DNA of 64,000 nucleotides from Clostridia bacterium (GTDB lineage: Bacteria > Bacillota > Clostridia > Christensenellales > Aristaeellaceae). Position numbers and translations under genes: made by a program. This document shows positions 1 to 7,699 of this stretch, piece after piece. The stretch spans positions 80,075 to 144,074 of the forward strand of contig JAFWQU010000023.1 of the NCBI GenBank assembly GCA_017508975.1, written 5' to 3'. A model generated the notes under the pieces. That model saw only the letters and a program-made list of their open reading frames with translations. It made no database searches and was not told where the DNA came from. The first letter of the stretch is position 1. Each line of letters starts with the position of its first letter.

Positions 1-348
1 GCGGTGTTCTACTCCGGCAACGACGACCTGATCGTGCCCACGATGGCCTGCGGCTTCCGGGGCGTGATCTCGGTATTGTCCAACCTGATGCCCGCGGAGA
101 CCGTGGAGATGGCGCACGCGGCGCTGGACGGGGATTTCGCGAAGGCCGCGGGGCTGCAGATGAAGCTGCTGCCGCTGATCAACGCGCTGTTCTGCGAGAC
201 AAGCCCGATCCCGGTGAAAGCCGCCATGGCGCGGATGGGCTGGTGCGACGAGGAGCTGCGCCTGCCGCTGGTGCCCATGCAGCCCAAGAACCGGGAGAAG
301 ATGTTCGCGCTGATGGATGAGCTGGGATTGAGAGGGGAAGCGCAGTGA
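1..348 (+). CDS. dapA: 4-hydroxy-tetrahydrodipicolinate synthase, C-terminal part
   Basis: This is the 3' end of a gene cut by the window edge; the reading frame is open from base 1 and ends with TGA at 346-348. The 115 visible residues match the C-terminal third of DapA: the GNDD stretch followed by GVISVLSN, then SPIPVKAAMARMG, which is the helix region after the TIM barrel. DapA condenses pyruvate with aspartate semialdehyde in the cytoplasm, the first committed step to diaminopimelate and lysine. The stop codon overlaps the GTG start of dapB, so the two are translationally coupled. The catalytic lysine and tyrosine lie upstream of the window. Confidence 0.93.
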   Translation, partial: AVFYSGNDDLIVPTMACGFRGVISVLSNLMPAETVEMAHAALDGDFAKAAGLQMKLLPLINALFCETSPIPVKAAMARMGWCDEELRLPLVPMQPKNREKMFALMDELGLRGEAQ

Positions 349-1097
349 AGATCTGGCTGAGCGGTGCCGCTGGACACATGGGCCGCGCGGTGGCGGAGGC
401 GGCGGAGAGCCAGGGCGTCCGGGTGCTGGCCGGCGTGGACCGCGTCGAAGCCGACCTGGGCTTCCCGATGGTGAGCCGTTTCGCGGACCTGCCCGAGGGC
501 GGCGACGCGCTGATCGACTTCTCCGCGCCCGCCGCGCTGGGGGAGCTGCTGCCCTGGGCGCTGGAGCGCCGGGTTCCGCTGGTGCTGTGCACAACCGGCT
601 ACGATGAGGCGCAGCTGGAGCAGATTCGGGAGGCCTCCCGGCAGCTGGCAATCTTCCGCTCGGGCAACATGAGCGTGGGGATCGCGCTGCTGCGGCGGCT
701 GGCACGGGAGGCTGCGCAGGTGCTGGGCGAGCCCTTCGATATCGAGATCACCGAGACCCACCACCGCCGGAAGGCCGACGCGCCCTCCGGCACCGCACTG
801 ATGCTCCTGGAGGCGGTGCGCGGGGCGAATTCCCAGCCGGTATTCGGACGGCATGGCCGCGAGAGCCGCCGCCAGCCCGGGGAGATCGGCGTCCACGCCC
901 GCCGCGGCGGCACCGTGGTCGGCGAGCACGAGGTGGCGTTCCTGGGCGATCAGGAGCGGATCTGTCTCTCCCACAGCGCGGAGAGCCGCTCGGTGTTCGC
1001 GCTGGGCGCCCTGCGCGCGGGGGCCTTCCTGATCGGCAAGGCTCCCGGTACCTATGAAATGGACGACCTGCTGGCCGAACGGCTGCAGGGGATTTGA
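345..1097 (+). CDS. dapB: 4-hydroxy-tetrahydrodipicolinate reductase
   Basis: DapB reduces hydroxy-tetrahydrodipicolinate to tetrahydrodipicolinate with NAD(P)H, the step after DapA. The protein is 250 residues, close to the family norm of about 250-270. The N-terminal nucleotide loop reads GAAGHMGRAV at residues 7-16. The CTTGY motif, the RSGNMSVG segment and the catalytic ETHHRRKADAPSGTA motif follow in the expected order. The GTG start overlaps the dapA stop by four bases (GTGA), typical of coupled translation. No later lysine gene follows; instead repeat copies begin nine bases after the stop. Confidence 0.96.
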   Translation: MKIWLSGAAGHMGRAVAEAAESQGVRVLAGVDRVEADLGFPMVSRFADLPEGGDALIDFSAPAALGELLPWALERRVPLVLCTTGYDEAQLEQIREASRQLAIFRSGNMSVGIALLRRLAREAAQVLGEPFDIEITETHHRRKADAPSGTALMLLEAVRGANSQPVFGRHGRESRRQPGEIGVHARRGGTVVGEHEVAFLGDQERICLSHSAESRSVFALGALRAGAFLIGKAPGTYEMDDLLAERLQGI

Positions 1098-1106
1098 TCC
1101 CGTCTA

Positions 1107-1228
1107 ATACTGATCTCAGCTTTATATGCTTATTGTCAACAGCGGGTTTTCGCGTCTGCGGACGCGACCAGGGCTTTCCGATCGCCCTGGACCTTCGGGT
1201 GCATACTGTTGCTTGATTTGTGGTTTTT
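1107..1228 (+). repeat. Interspersed TIR element, copy A (forward)
   Basis: This copy begins with the terminal motif ATACTGATCTCAG and carries both internal hairpins: one near 1151-1166 with CGCGTC pairing GACGCG, and one near 1168-1190 with CCAGGGC pairing GCCCTGG around the fixed loop. It lacks its own right-hand terminal repeat and runs directly into copy B, so the two form a head-to-tail tandem with a 122-base period. Its T:A pair in the first hairpin replaces the C:G pair of most copies. Confidence 0.85.
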
Positions 1229-1365
1229 ATACTAATCTCAGTTTAGAATGCTTATTGTCAACAGCAGGTTTTCGCGCCTGCGGGCGCGACCAGGGCTTTC
1301 CGATCGCCCTGGACCTTCGGATACATGCTGTTGCTGGATATGCAGTTTTTACCTGAGATTGGTAT
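1229..1365 (+). repeat. Interspersed TIR element, copy B (forward)
   Basis: This is a full-length copy of about 137 bp. It starts with ATACTAATCTCAG at 1229 and ends with TGAGATTGGTAT at 1354-1365. The terminal dodecamer is repeated once more at 1370-1381, which may be the remnant of a further copy. Both internal hairpins are intact. Confidence 0.87.
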
Positions 1366-1410
1366 TACATGAGATTGGTATAACCGCAAAGCCCCGACTT
1401 CTCCAAAAAA

Positions 1411-1475
1411 GTGCACCCGAAGAGTCCAGAGGCGATCGGAAAGCCTCTGGCCGCGCCCGCAGGCGCGGAATCCTT
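1411..1475 (-). repeat. Interspersed element, copy C (reverse, core only, variant stem)
   Basis: Only the core is recognisable here. The first hairpin stem reads CCAGAGGC/GCCTCTGG instead of CCAGGGC/GCCCTGG, while the GATCGGAAA loop is unchanged. The second hairpin is CCGCGCC/GGCGCGG around CGCA. No terminal repeats are visible, so this is a diverged or truncated member. The stretch 1098-1557 holds copies A to C and a terminator and no gene. Confidence 0.75.
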
Positions 1476-1514
1476 TTGCGGGAACAATTGTATTTTGAAG
1501 AAGAATCGTATGAC

Positions 1515-1545
1515 AAAAACCGTCCCCGCGAAAGGGACGGTTTTT
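1515..1545. terminator. Bidirectional rho-independent terminator
   Basis: A stem of CCGTCCC pairing with GGGACGG is flanked by five A on one side and five T on the other. It lies 12 bases past the end of the minus-strand gene at 1558 and can serve both that gene and any reading from dapB. Confidence 0.85.
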
Positions 1546-1557
1546 CAGTGGCCCGCG

Positions 1558-2715
1558 TTACCGCGGCAGGGTGACAGAGTAGACCTCGTTGCCGCAGGCC
1601 ACGATCGCGCGGCCGTTGGAGGTCAGACCGAGCAGTGCGGTGATCTCGACACCGGCGGGCAGCGGAATCTGATGGCTGTAGAACTGCTGGCGGCTGGAGG
1701 AGGTGCGGTAGATCACATTCCCGGACAGGGCATAGATGCTGCCGTTCTGCACCGCGGCGCCCACGCAGCGGGTCGGGACGATGAAGCGGCGGTCCGTGCG
1801 GCCGTTCAGGATCCGCAGGTCTGTGATGCCCTCGGCGCTGTTGAGCTGTGAGGTGCGGGCAAGCAGGATATCCGCGCTGCCCCGGACCGGGATGGACTCG
1901 TTGACGACCTGCCAGCCGTGCACCAGCATGGAAGCGGACAGATCCTGCACCGCCTTGTAGTCGTAGACATACATCTGCTGGGTGGTGAAGACGCGCAGAT
2001 TGCTGTTCTCATAGACCACATGGTAGGCCAGGTAGGAGCCCAGATTCACCACGCCCGTGTTCATCTTGCCGACCTGGAAGGTGTTGAGCACCGTATTGAT
2101 CGAGACGCCGTAGACGTCCATCGCCAGCGTCCACATGTACTGGTCCGCCTCGCCGTAGAAGCCCACGTCCAATAGCAGCATGCCCGGATAGGCGTCGCGC
2201 TCGATGTCCACATGCGTGCCGTCCATGTTCTTGACCATCAGGGTGGGCTCGGTGTCCGTGCCGAAGACCACCGCGCAGTAGCGGCTGCCCACGCGGGCGA
2301 ACTGGACGGCGCCCTCCATGTTCTCATTGTAGGTCGCATGGCCGTTACTGTCGATGATGAAGACCTCCGAGCCGCTCCAGGCGACCACGTGGGTGTCCGA
2401 GACCGAGTAGCGCGCGCCGACGCCCACCGGGAATGACCAGCGGATGCCGCCGCCGGCGTTGAGACAGTGGATCGAGGTGCCGTCATAATAGAGGACGTTC
2501 TCGCCGAAGGGCGTCACGTCCTGGGTGGCCATGCAGGGCAGCAGGGTCGCGCTGATGCGCCCCTCCAGGCGGCTGCCGGGCAGCAGAAAACGCACCGCCG
2601 TGACCACGGCGAAGACCAGCAGCATCAGCACGAGCAGGACCAGCACCCGCCGGAGAACGCTCGGCTTCTCCACATTCTGCCGCTGGCGGTACCGGCGGCT
2701 GGGTTCTTTTTGCAT
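1558..2715 (-). CDS. Membrane-anchored beta-propeller-like protein (DUF5711-like)
   Basis: The protein has 385 residues, with a basic N-terminus (about residues 1-25), one strong membrane segment at about 27-45, and a large outer part of short beta-rich repeats that alternate hydrophobic strands with D/G/N turns. This looks like a WD/PQQ-type propeller facing the cell exterior. I recall similar proteins as DUF5711 but cannot verify the family here. The start at 2715 was chosen because AGGAGG lies seven bases upstream; the longer open frame to 2916 lies inside the upstream gene. It is the last gene of a MoxR-DUF58 operon, 11 bases after the zinc-ribbon gene, so it may help assemble or sense an envelope complex. 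Confidence 0.6.
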   Translation of the reverse strand: MQKEPSRRYRQRQNVEKPSVLRRVLVLLVLMLLVFAVVTAVRFLLPGSRLEGRISATLLPCMATQDVTPFGENVLYYDGTSIHCLNAGGGIRWSFPVGVGARYSVSDTHVVAWSGSEVFIIDSNGHATYNENMEGAVQFARVGSRYCAVVFGTDTEPTLMVKNMDGTHVDIERDAYPGMLLLDVGFYGEADQYMWTLAMDVYGVSINTVLNTFQVGKMNTGVVNLGSYLAYHVVYENSNLRVFTTQQMYVYDYKAVQDLSASMLVHGWQVVNESIPVRGSADILLARTSQLNSAEGITDLRILNGRTDRRFIVPTRCVGAAVQNGSIYALSGNVIYRTSSSRQQFYSHQIPLPAGVEITALLGLTSNGRAIVACGNEVYSVTLPR

Positions 2716-2726
2716 GGATATCCTCC

Positions 2727-3410
2727 TTATTGTTCCAGAAAGCAGTCCGGCAGGCGCAGATCCTTGCGGCGGCCGAGATGCTCCCGGATCAGCGAGGTCA
2801 GCTCCGGCCAGCACTCCGCGGTGCAGGGCAGCGCCATGCGCAGCCAGGGCGCGGGGGCGTAGAGCAGGAGCAGCGAGTGCTCCTGCCACCACTGGACCCG
2901 CCGGATCTCTTTCCATCGCAGGCTTTGTTCACTGAGCAGCAGCCCGTACTCCCGCTGCAGGTCCGCCCGGGCGGCGAGCTTCGGGCTGCGCAGGTGGGCG
3001 AGCAGGCAGAGCGCGCCGGGCTTGGGCAGCAGGACGCGCAGGGTGACGCCGCTCTTGTCGGCGGTCATCTCGAGCGTCTCCCGGCCGCGCAGCAAGAGCC
3101 CAGCAAAAACCAGGAGCACCGCCGCGCCGAGAATCAGCAGCAGGACGCGGGGCGTGGCGCCCCGCAGGAGCGTCCGGACGCCTTCCAAACCTTCCATCGC
3201 GGCCTCGGTGCAGACCAGCGCGGCGGCCACGAGCGCAAGCACCGGAATCACGACCCGCAGCGGCGCGTTCCAGCTGATCCAGTCGCTGACCGGACGCCGC
3301 TGCACGCGCCAGAGCGTGTGGGGCGTCCCCAGCTTTCCGCCGCAGTAGGGGCAGGAAGCGCCGGAGAGCACCTCCTTGGCGCACTTTTTGCAGAAACAGC
3401 TCAGGGCCAA
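2727..3410 (-). CDS. Zinc-ribbon membrane protein of unknown function
   Basis: A 227-residue protein that opens with a zinc ribbon (CKKC near residue 7 and CPYCGG near residue 20). Two hydrophobic segments follow at about 48-70 and 88-108, then a soluble C-terminal domain with a PH-like, beta-rich look. The start is a TTG at 3410, whose SD sequence GAGGAGG lies inside the end of the DUF58 gene; the two genes overlap by ten bases. The position between DUF58 and the propeller-like gene suggests a role in the same membrane complex. I do not recognise a specific family. Confidence 0.6.
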   Translation of the reverse strand: MALSCFCKKCAKEVLSGASCPYCGGKLGTPHTLWRVQRRPVSDWISWNAPLRVVIPVLALVAAALVCTEAAMEGLEGVRTLLRGATPRVLLLILGAAVLLVFAGLLLRGRETLEMTADKSGVTLRVLLPKPGALCLLAHLRSPKLAARADLQREYGLLLSEQSLRWKEIRRVQWWQEHSLLLLYAPAPWLRMALPCTAECWPELTSLIREHLGRRKDLRLPDCFLEQ

Positions 3411-4546
3411 GGAACCACCTCCTCGGGCACGGGATCCACCGGAAAGACCTCAACCCCGGCCTGGGCCAGACGGGGCAGAAGCGGCCGCCAGGACTCCGGC
3501 GGCGGATTATCCTGAATCAGGTACAGCCGGAGGGTCGGCCCCAGGCGCCGCAGGTCTGCCAGCCGGTCCGCGGTCTCCCCGTCCAGCCGGCCGGTAATCA
3601 CGACGGTCGCGCCGACCTGCCGCAGCCGGTGCGCGGCCAGCTGCAGCTCCCGGCAGAAATCTCCCTCGGGGCTGAACTCCATCTGGGCCAGCTGCCGCAG
3701 GAGGGCGGGCATCCCCATGCGGAGATTCAGCTCCGTCGGGTGTACGCCGCCCAGGGACAGTCGGACCTCGTGTTCCGCGCCCTGCTGACTCTGCAGGACG
3801 CTGGCCGTGGTCTCGAGCAGCGCGTCGCGGATAGACGCCGTGTGCGGTCCGGGCTCCGGTGCGGTGCCGTCGAGCAGCACCAGCACCTCCGGCTGCGCGG
3901 GCTCCTCAAAGCGCCGCACCAGCAGCTCCCGCCGGCGGGCGGAGAGCTTCCAGTGGACTTTTTTCAGCGAGTCGCCGCGCTGCCAGGAGCGGATCTCCAT
4001 CGGGTCGGAGGCGTCCTCCTTGGCGCGGGCCATGGTGCCGAGCCCCTGGTCCGCCGGGGCGATGGTCAGCGGGGTGAGCGGGAAGACTGCTGGGGTCACG
4101 GTCAGCTCCGTGCGCGTGTCGGGCGTCTCCCGCTCCCATCGGAAGAAGCCGAAGGGGTCTTCCAGGGCGCAGCGGATGACGCCGGGCCGGCTGACGCCCA
4201 CGTGCAGCGCGGGGAGCAGATAAGCGTGTGTGCCGGAGACCGTCTGCGGGACGGGCTCCGTGCCGGGGCCGCGGTCGAGCCAGAGCGTCACCGGCGCGAG
4301 GGGCAGCGGGCAGCGGTGCCGCACGGTCAGGTTCAGCCGGCAGCGCTCCCCGCGGGTCATCTGCACGGCGCTCAGCGACGCCTCCAGCCGCAGCGTACGG
4401 GCGGCCCAGAGAACGGAGAACCCGCAGACGGCCACAAGCAGGACCAGCAGCCCGGCGGCGGCCAGCAGCATCGGGTTGCCCACCGAGAGCCCCGTGACCG
4501 CCAGTGTGGCGGCCAGACCGAGGGGCCAGGCGATGCGGTGCCTCAT
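3401..4546 (-). CDS. DUF58 domain protein
   Basis: A 381-residue protein with two N-terminal membrane helices (about 9-50), an immunoglobulin-like beta region, and the DUF58 signature RSWQRGDSLKKVHWKLS near residues 188-204, followed by ARRRELLVRRFEEP. The VLVLLDGT stretch after it begins a von Willebrand A-like fold. DUF58 proteins are standard partners of MoxR ATPases, and its start overlaps the MoxR stop (ATGA), so the pair is co-translated. The family is thought to act in protein complex maturation at the envelope; the client here is unknown. Confidence 0.85.
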   Translation of the reverse strand: MRHRIAWPLGLAATLAVTGLSVGNPMLLAAAGLLVLLVAVCGFSVLWAARTLRLEASLSAVQMTRGERCRLNLTVRHRCPLPLAPVTLWLDRGPGTEPVPQTVSGTHAYLLPALHVGVSRPGVIRCALEDPFGFFRWERETPDTRTELTVTPAVFPLTPLTIAPADQGLGTMARAKEDASDPMEIRSWQRGDSLKKVHWKLSARRRELLVRRFEEPAQPEVLVLLDGTAPEPGPHTASIRDALLETTASVLQSQQGAEHEVRLSLGGVHPTELNLRMGMPALLRQLAQMEFSPEGDFCRELQLAAHRLRQVGATVVITGRLDGETADRLADLRRLGPTLRLYLIQDNPPPESWRPLLPRLAQAGVEVFPVDPVPEEVVPWP

Positions 4547-5487
4547 AGCCGGACCGGGACCGGCAGCGCGCTGAGCAGGGTCTGCATCACCTGCTCGGCG
4601 GTCATGCCCTGCAGCCGGGCCTCCGCCTGGAGGCTCAGCCGGTGGCAGCAGACCGGGAGCGCCATGTGCTGGATGTCCTCCGGCACCACATAGTCGCGGC
4701 CGCTCAGCAGCGCGCAGGCCTGCCCGGCGCGCAGCAGCGCGATGGCCGCGCGGGTGGAGAGCCCGAGCTGCAGGGCTTGGGCCTTGCGGGTGGCGCCGGC
4801 GATGGAGGCGACATAGGAGCGGATCTCCGGGGAGCAGTAGATGCTGGCGGCCAGGTCCTGCAGCGCCAGAACATCATCCGCGGTGCAGACCGGCTGCAGC
4901 TGCTCCAGCGGGCGGGTTTTGCCGCTGTAGCGCTCCAGGACGTCCATCTCCTGCGCCAGGGTCGGATAGCCGATGGAGATGCGCAGGAAAAAGCGGTCGA
5001 GCTGGGCCTCCGGGAGCGGATAAGTGCCGACAAAGGCGCCGGGATTCTGCGTGGCGAGCACCATGAACGGGCTGGGCAGCGGATGCGTCACGCCGTCCAC
5101 CGTGACCTGGTGCTCCTCCATTGCTTCCAACAAGGCGCTCTGGGTCTTCGGACTGGTGCGGTTGATCTCGTCGGCAAGCACCATCTGGCTCATGATGGCG
5201 CCCTCGCGGAACTCCTCCTCCCCGGTGCGCAGGTTGACCAGCGTGTAGCCGGTGACGTCGGAGGGCATCAGGTCCGGGGTAAACTGGATGCGGCGGAAGG
5301 AGCAGTCCAGGGAGCGGGCGAGAGCCGCGGCCAGGGTGGTCTTGCCGACCCCGGGCACGTCCTCGATGAGCACATGGCCTTTGCAGAGCAGCGCGATGAG
5401 GGCGTACTCGATGGCTTCCTCCTTGCCGACGATCACCCGGCTCACATTGTCGAGCAGGGCGCCAATGACTTTTCTCGGCTGCAGCAT
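4543..5487 (-). CDS. MoxR-family AAA+ ATPase
   Basis: A 314-residue AAA+ ATPase with Walker A GVGKTT near residue 43, Walker B ADEINR near 106, then a sensor/arginine region and a C-terminal helical lid. MoxR ATPases act as chaperones that insert or activate metal centres or von Willebrand A proteins. The start at 5487 has GGAGG seven bases upstream; the longer frame to 5595 runs through the promoter region. It heads the four-gene minus-strand operon MoxR, DUF58, zinc ribbon and propeller-like protein. Confidence 0.92.
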   Translation of the reverse strand: MLQPRKVIGALLDNVSRVIVGKEEAIEYALIALLCKGHVLIEDVPGVGKTTLAAALARSLDCSFRRIQFTPDLMPSDVTGYTLVNLRTGEEEFREGAIMSQMVLADEINRTSPKTQSALLEAMEEHQVTVDGVTHPLPSPFMVLATQNPGAFVGTYPLPEAQLDRFFLRISIGYPTLAQEMDVLERYSGKTRPLEQLQPVCTADDVLALQDLAASIYCSPEIRSYVASIAGATRKAQALQLGLSTRAAIALLRAGQACALLSGRDYVVPEDIQHMALPVCCHRLSLQAEARLQGMTAEQVMQTLLSALPVPVRL

Positions 5488-5535
5488 GTCAAACCTCCGC
5501 GCGCGTGATTCTAGTGAAAGAATGGAACCATCGCC

Positions 5536-5564
5536 AGTATACCCAACTTCCCGAACTTTTTCAA
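5536..5564 (-). promoter_or_regulatory. Sigma-70-type promoter for the MoxR operon
   Basis: TTGAAA and TATACT are separated by 17 bases, reading on the minus strand towards the MoxR gene. Its -35 box lies only three bases from the -35 box of the birA promoter. Confidence 0.7.
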
Positions 5565-5567
5565 GCC

Positions 5568-5596
5568 TTGCAAAAGCCCCGGGAACGCGGTACAAT
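5568..5596 (+). promoter_or_regulatory. Sigma-70-type promoter for birA-acpS
   Basis: TTGCAA and TACAAT are spaced by 17 bases, with the -10 box 37 bases before the chosen birA start. Confidence 0.75.
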
Positions 5597-5633
5597 GGCG
5601 CGGGACGGAATGAGTTGATCGGGAGCGGTGCAG

Positions 5634-6599
5634 ATGGCGGATTTGCTGGGTTTGCTCGCCGGGGGCGGGTTTGTGTCCGGGGAGCGGCTCAGCCGTGAGC
5701 TGGGCGTCACCCGGGCGGCAGTCTGGAAACAGATCCACGCCCTGCAGGATGCCGGCTGGCCCATCGAGAGCGGCGGCAAGCGCGGCTACCGGCTGGGCGC
5801 CTGCGACCGGCTGGAGCCGGAACTGTGGCGCGGCAGCCTGACCACGGCGGCGCTCGGGCGCGACACGGTCTGGTACCGGGAGGAGACGGACTCCACCAAC
5901 CGGCAGCTGAAGCTCCTGGCGGCGGAGGGCGCGCCCCACGGCAGCCTGTGCCTCTGCGAGCGGCAGACGGCGGGACGCGGGCGGATGGGCCGCGTCTGGC
6001 AGAGCCCGGCGGGGGTTGGCCTGTGGCAGTCGGTGCTGCTGCGGCCCAGCCTTCCCCCGGAGCGGGCGGCGTTGATCACCTTCTGCGCGGCGCTGGCCAT
6101 GGCGGACGCGGTGGAGGAGAGCTGCGGGCTCCCGCTGGACATCAAGTGGCCCAACGACCTGCTCTGCCGTGGAAAAAAGGTCTGCGGTATCCTGCTGGAG
6201 ATGAGCGCGGAGCCGGACCGCCTGGAGTATGTGGTGGCCGGCGTGGGGCTCAACGTGCTGCCCGGCTCGGTGCCGGAGGAACTGCGCGGACAGGCGGCCT
6301 GCCTGGCGGAATTCTGTGAGCCGGCCCCGCGCCGGGAGATCCTCTGCCGCTATCTCGCCTGCCTGGAGGGCTGGCTGGAGCGGCTGGAGACGGGCGGCTG
6401 GGAGGCTGTCGCTGGGAGCTACAAGGCGCGGTGTGTGACGCTGGGACGCGCGGTGCGGGTCTCCGGCGGACAGACGATGACGGGCACCGCGGAGGACCTG
6501 GACGGCCAGGGCTGCCTGCTGGTCCGGGACGAGCGCGGGGAGCTCCGCCGGGTGTTTGCCGGGGACGTGTCGGTGAGGGGCGTGATGGGCTATGTCTGA
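5634..6599 (+). CDS. birA: Bifunctional biotin--protein ligase / biotin repressor
   Basis: BirA activates biotin with ATP and attaches it to biotin carboxyl carrier proteins, and its N-terminal helix-turn-helix represses biotin genes. Here residues 1-60 form the winged helix (LSRELGVTRAAVWKQI). The ligase signature GRGRMGRVWQSP lies near residue 112, KWPNDL near 172, and a C-terminal SH3-like domain follows. The length of 321 residues is typical of the bifunctional type. The ATG at 5634 was preferred over the GTG at 5628 because GGGAG is eight bases from the ATG but only two from the GTG. It overlaps acpS by eight bases. Confidence 0.95.
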   Translation: MADLLGLLAGGGFVSGERLSRELGVTRAAVWKQIHALQDAGWPIESGGKRGYRLGACDRLEPELWRGSLTTAALGRDTVWYREETDSTNRQLKLLAAEGAPHGSLCLCERQTAGRGRMGRVWQSPAGVGLWQSVLLRPSLPPERAALITFCAALAMADAVEESCGLPLDIKWPNDLLCRGKKVCGILLEMSAEPDRLEYVVAGVGLNVLPGSVPEELRGQAACLAEFCEPAPRREILCRYLACLEGWLERLETGGWEAVAGSYKARCVTLGRAVRVSGGQTMTGTAEDLDGQGCLLVRDERGELRRVFAGDVSVRGVMGYV

Positions 6600-6957
6600 A
6601 CTGCGCACCGGGCTGGATCTGTGCGAGATCAGGCGGATGGAACGGATGACGGAGCATCCGCGCTTTCTGGAGCGCTGCCTGACGGAGAGCGAGCGGGCGT
6701 GGCTGGCGGAGCGCGGAAAACAAAAGGCCGCGAGCCTCGCGGGGCTCTGGGCGGCCAAGGAAGCGCTGCTGAAGGCGCTGGGGACCGGGCTGGAACTCCC
6801 GATGCGGGAGGTGGAGATTCTGCACGGCGCGAACGGCGAGCCGTTCTATCAGCTCCACGGGGAGGCGGCCCGGCGCGCGGGGGAGGCGATGCTCTCCCTC
6901 TCCATCACCCACGACGGCGGCATTGCCGCGGCGGTCTGCGTGCTCCTGCGGATCTGA
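6592..6957 (+). CDS. acpS: Holo-[acyl-carrier-protein] synthase
   Basis: AcpS transfers phosphopantetheine from CoA to the serine of acyl carrier protein, enabling fatty acid synthesis. The 121-residue protein has the family pattern: GLDLCEIRRME at residues 7-17 with the metal-binding Asp, WAAKEALLKALG near residue 53 with the catalytic Glu, and a C-terminal SITHD. Its ATG lies inside the end of birA (8-base overlap), so it is translated by coupling. The stop is one base from the stop of the convergent gene at 6959. Confidence 0.94.
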   Translation: MSELRTGLDLCEIRRMERMTEHPRFLERCLTESERAWLAERGKQKAASLAGLWAAKEALLKALGTGLELPMREVEILHGANGEPFYQLHGEAARRAGEAMLSLSITHDGGIAAAVCVLLRI

Positions 6958-6958
6958 C

Positions 6959-7435
6959 CTACTGGAGCGCCTCGATCAGGAGGTGCAGGCTGTCCAGATC
7001 GGCGGTCAGCTGGGTCTGCAATTCGCCGGTCTGGCTGCCGACGTTCAGGCGGTTGAAATAGTTGTCGAACAGCTGGTAAAAGCCGTCGAACACGTTCTGC
7101 GGGAGCATCAGCGGACCGCCCGCCGCCTGGTTTGCCTGGTTCATCAGCTCGATGGCATAGATCTCCGAACGGATCTGGGCGAGAATCTCATAGCTGGAGG
7201 TGGAGGCGGTGCGGCTGAGCTTTTTGGCCTGCTGCACGGCGTCGTCACACTCGGTGAGCATCCGGTTGACATAGTAGTGCTCGGTCTCCCGCCGGTAGTT
7301 GGCGGAGGGGAGCAGAAGGATCAGCGAGACCGCCAGCGCAACGGCGAGCAGCAGAATCAGGATCGCCTGGGTGCGCCGGATCGACGCCGAGCCGTCGCTG
7401 AAGGACACGCCCGGCCGGCTGGAATAGCGTCTCAT
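6959..7435 (-). CDS. Small single-pass membrane protein, unknown function
   Basis: A 158-residue protein with a basic, serine-rich N-terminus, one transmembrane helix at about residues 23-43 and a C-terminal domain that looks largely helical, with Q/N/L-rich heptads that could form a coiled coil. GGAGGTG lies a few bases before the ATG, and its own promoter lies upstream. No family is recognised. The N-in/C-out layout would place the helical domain outside the membrane. Confidence 0.6.
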   Translation of the reverse strand: MRRYSSRPGVSFSDGSASIRRTQAILILLLAVALAVSLILLLPSANYRRETEHYYVNRMLTECDDAVQQAKKLSRTASTSSYEILAQIRSEIYAIELMNQANQAAGGPLMLPQNVFDGFYQLFDNYFNRLNVGSQTGELQTQLTADLDSLHLLIEALQ

Positions 7436-7477
7436 GGAAAATGCACCTCCGTGCTGGTTTCATCAGAATCCGTGACT

Positions 7478-7506
7478 ATTGTATCACACTTGTGCGGATC
7501 CGTAAA
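7478..7506 (-). promoter_or_regulatory. Promoter for the small membrane protein gene
   Basis: TTTACG and TACAAT are spaced by 17 bases on the minus strand, about 40 bases before the start codon at 7435. Confidence 0.6.
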
Positions 7507-7583
7507 GCGGCCGGAAATCGCCGCTTGCGGCCCGGGAGAGGCGGCAGGGATGTCATAAATTTGTCATTTAACCTTCATAACTC

Positions 7584-7613
7584 TTGACAAAACGACACAC
7601 TCTCGCGTACAAT
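7584..7613 (+). promoter_or_regulatory. Strong sigma-70-type promoter for the surface protein gene
   Basis: A consensus TTGACA and TACAAT are separated by 18 bases. Transcription would start near 7620, giving a leader of about 75 bases that contains the SD/hairpin arrangement at 7663-7699. Confidence 0.8.
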
Positions 7614-7662
7614 ACTCTAGGTGAATTCTAACTTGCCGTACCCTGCAAACAGGGGAACTGGA

Positions 7663-7699
7663 AGGAGGAAGGACAGCGGGGCTGTCCGGATCAGCGATG
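7663..7699 (+). promoter_or_regulatory. Ribosome site separated from its start codon by a hairpin
   Basis: The only good SD, AGGAGG at 7663-7668, is 28 bases from the ATG at 7697, far beyond the normal 5-10. Between them is a perfect 7-bp hairpin (GGACAGC 7671-7677, loop GGG, GCTGTCC 7681-7687). Folding it would bring the effective spacing to 11 bases. No closer SD or in-frame ATG/GTG/TTG is visible. Confidence 0.55.

Noticed and set aside
1126-1574. Short open frames inside repeat copies A to C
   Set aside because: They read through the hairpins and give near-identical peptides only because the repeats are alike; no SD is present.
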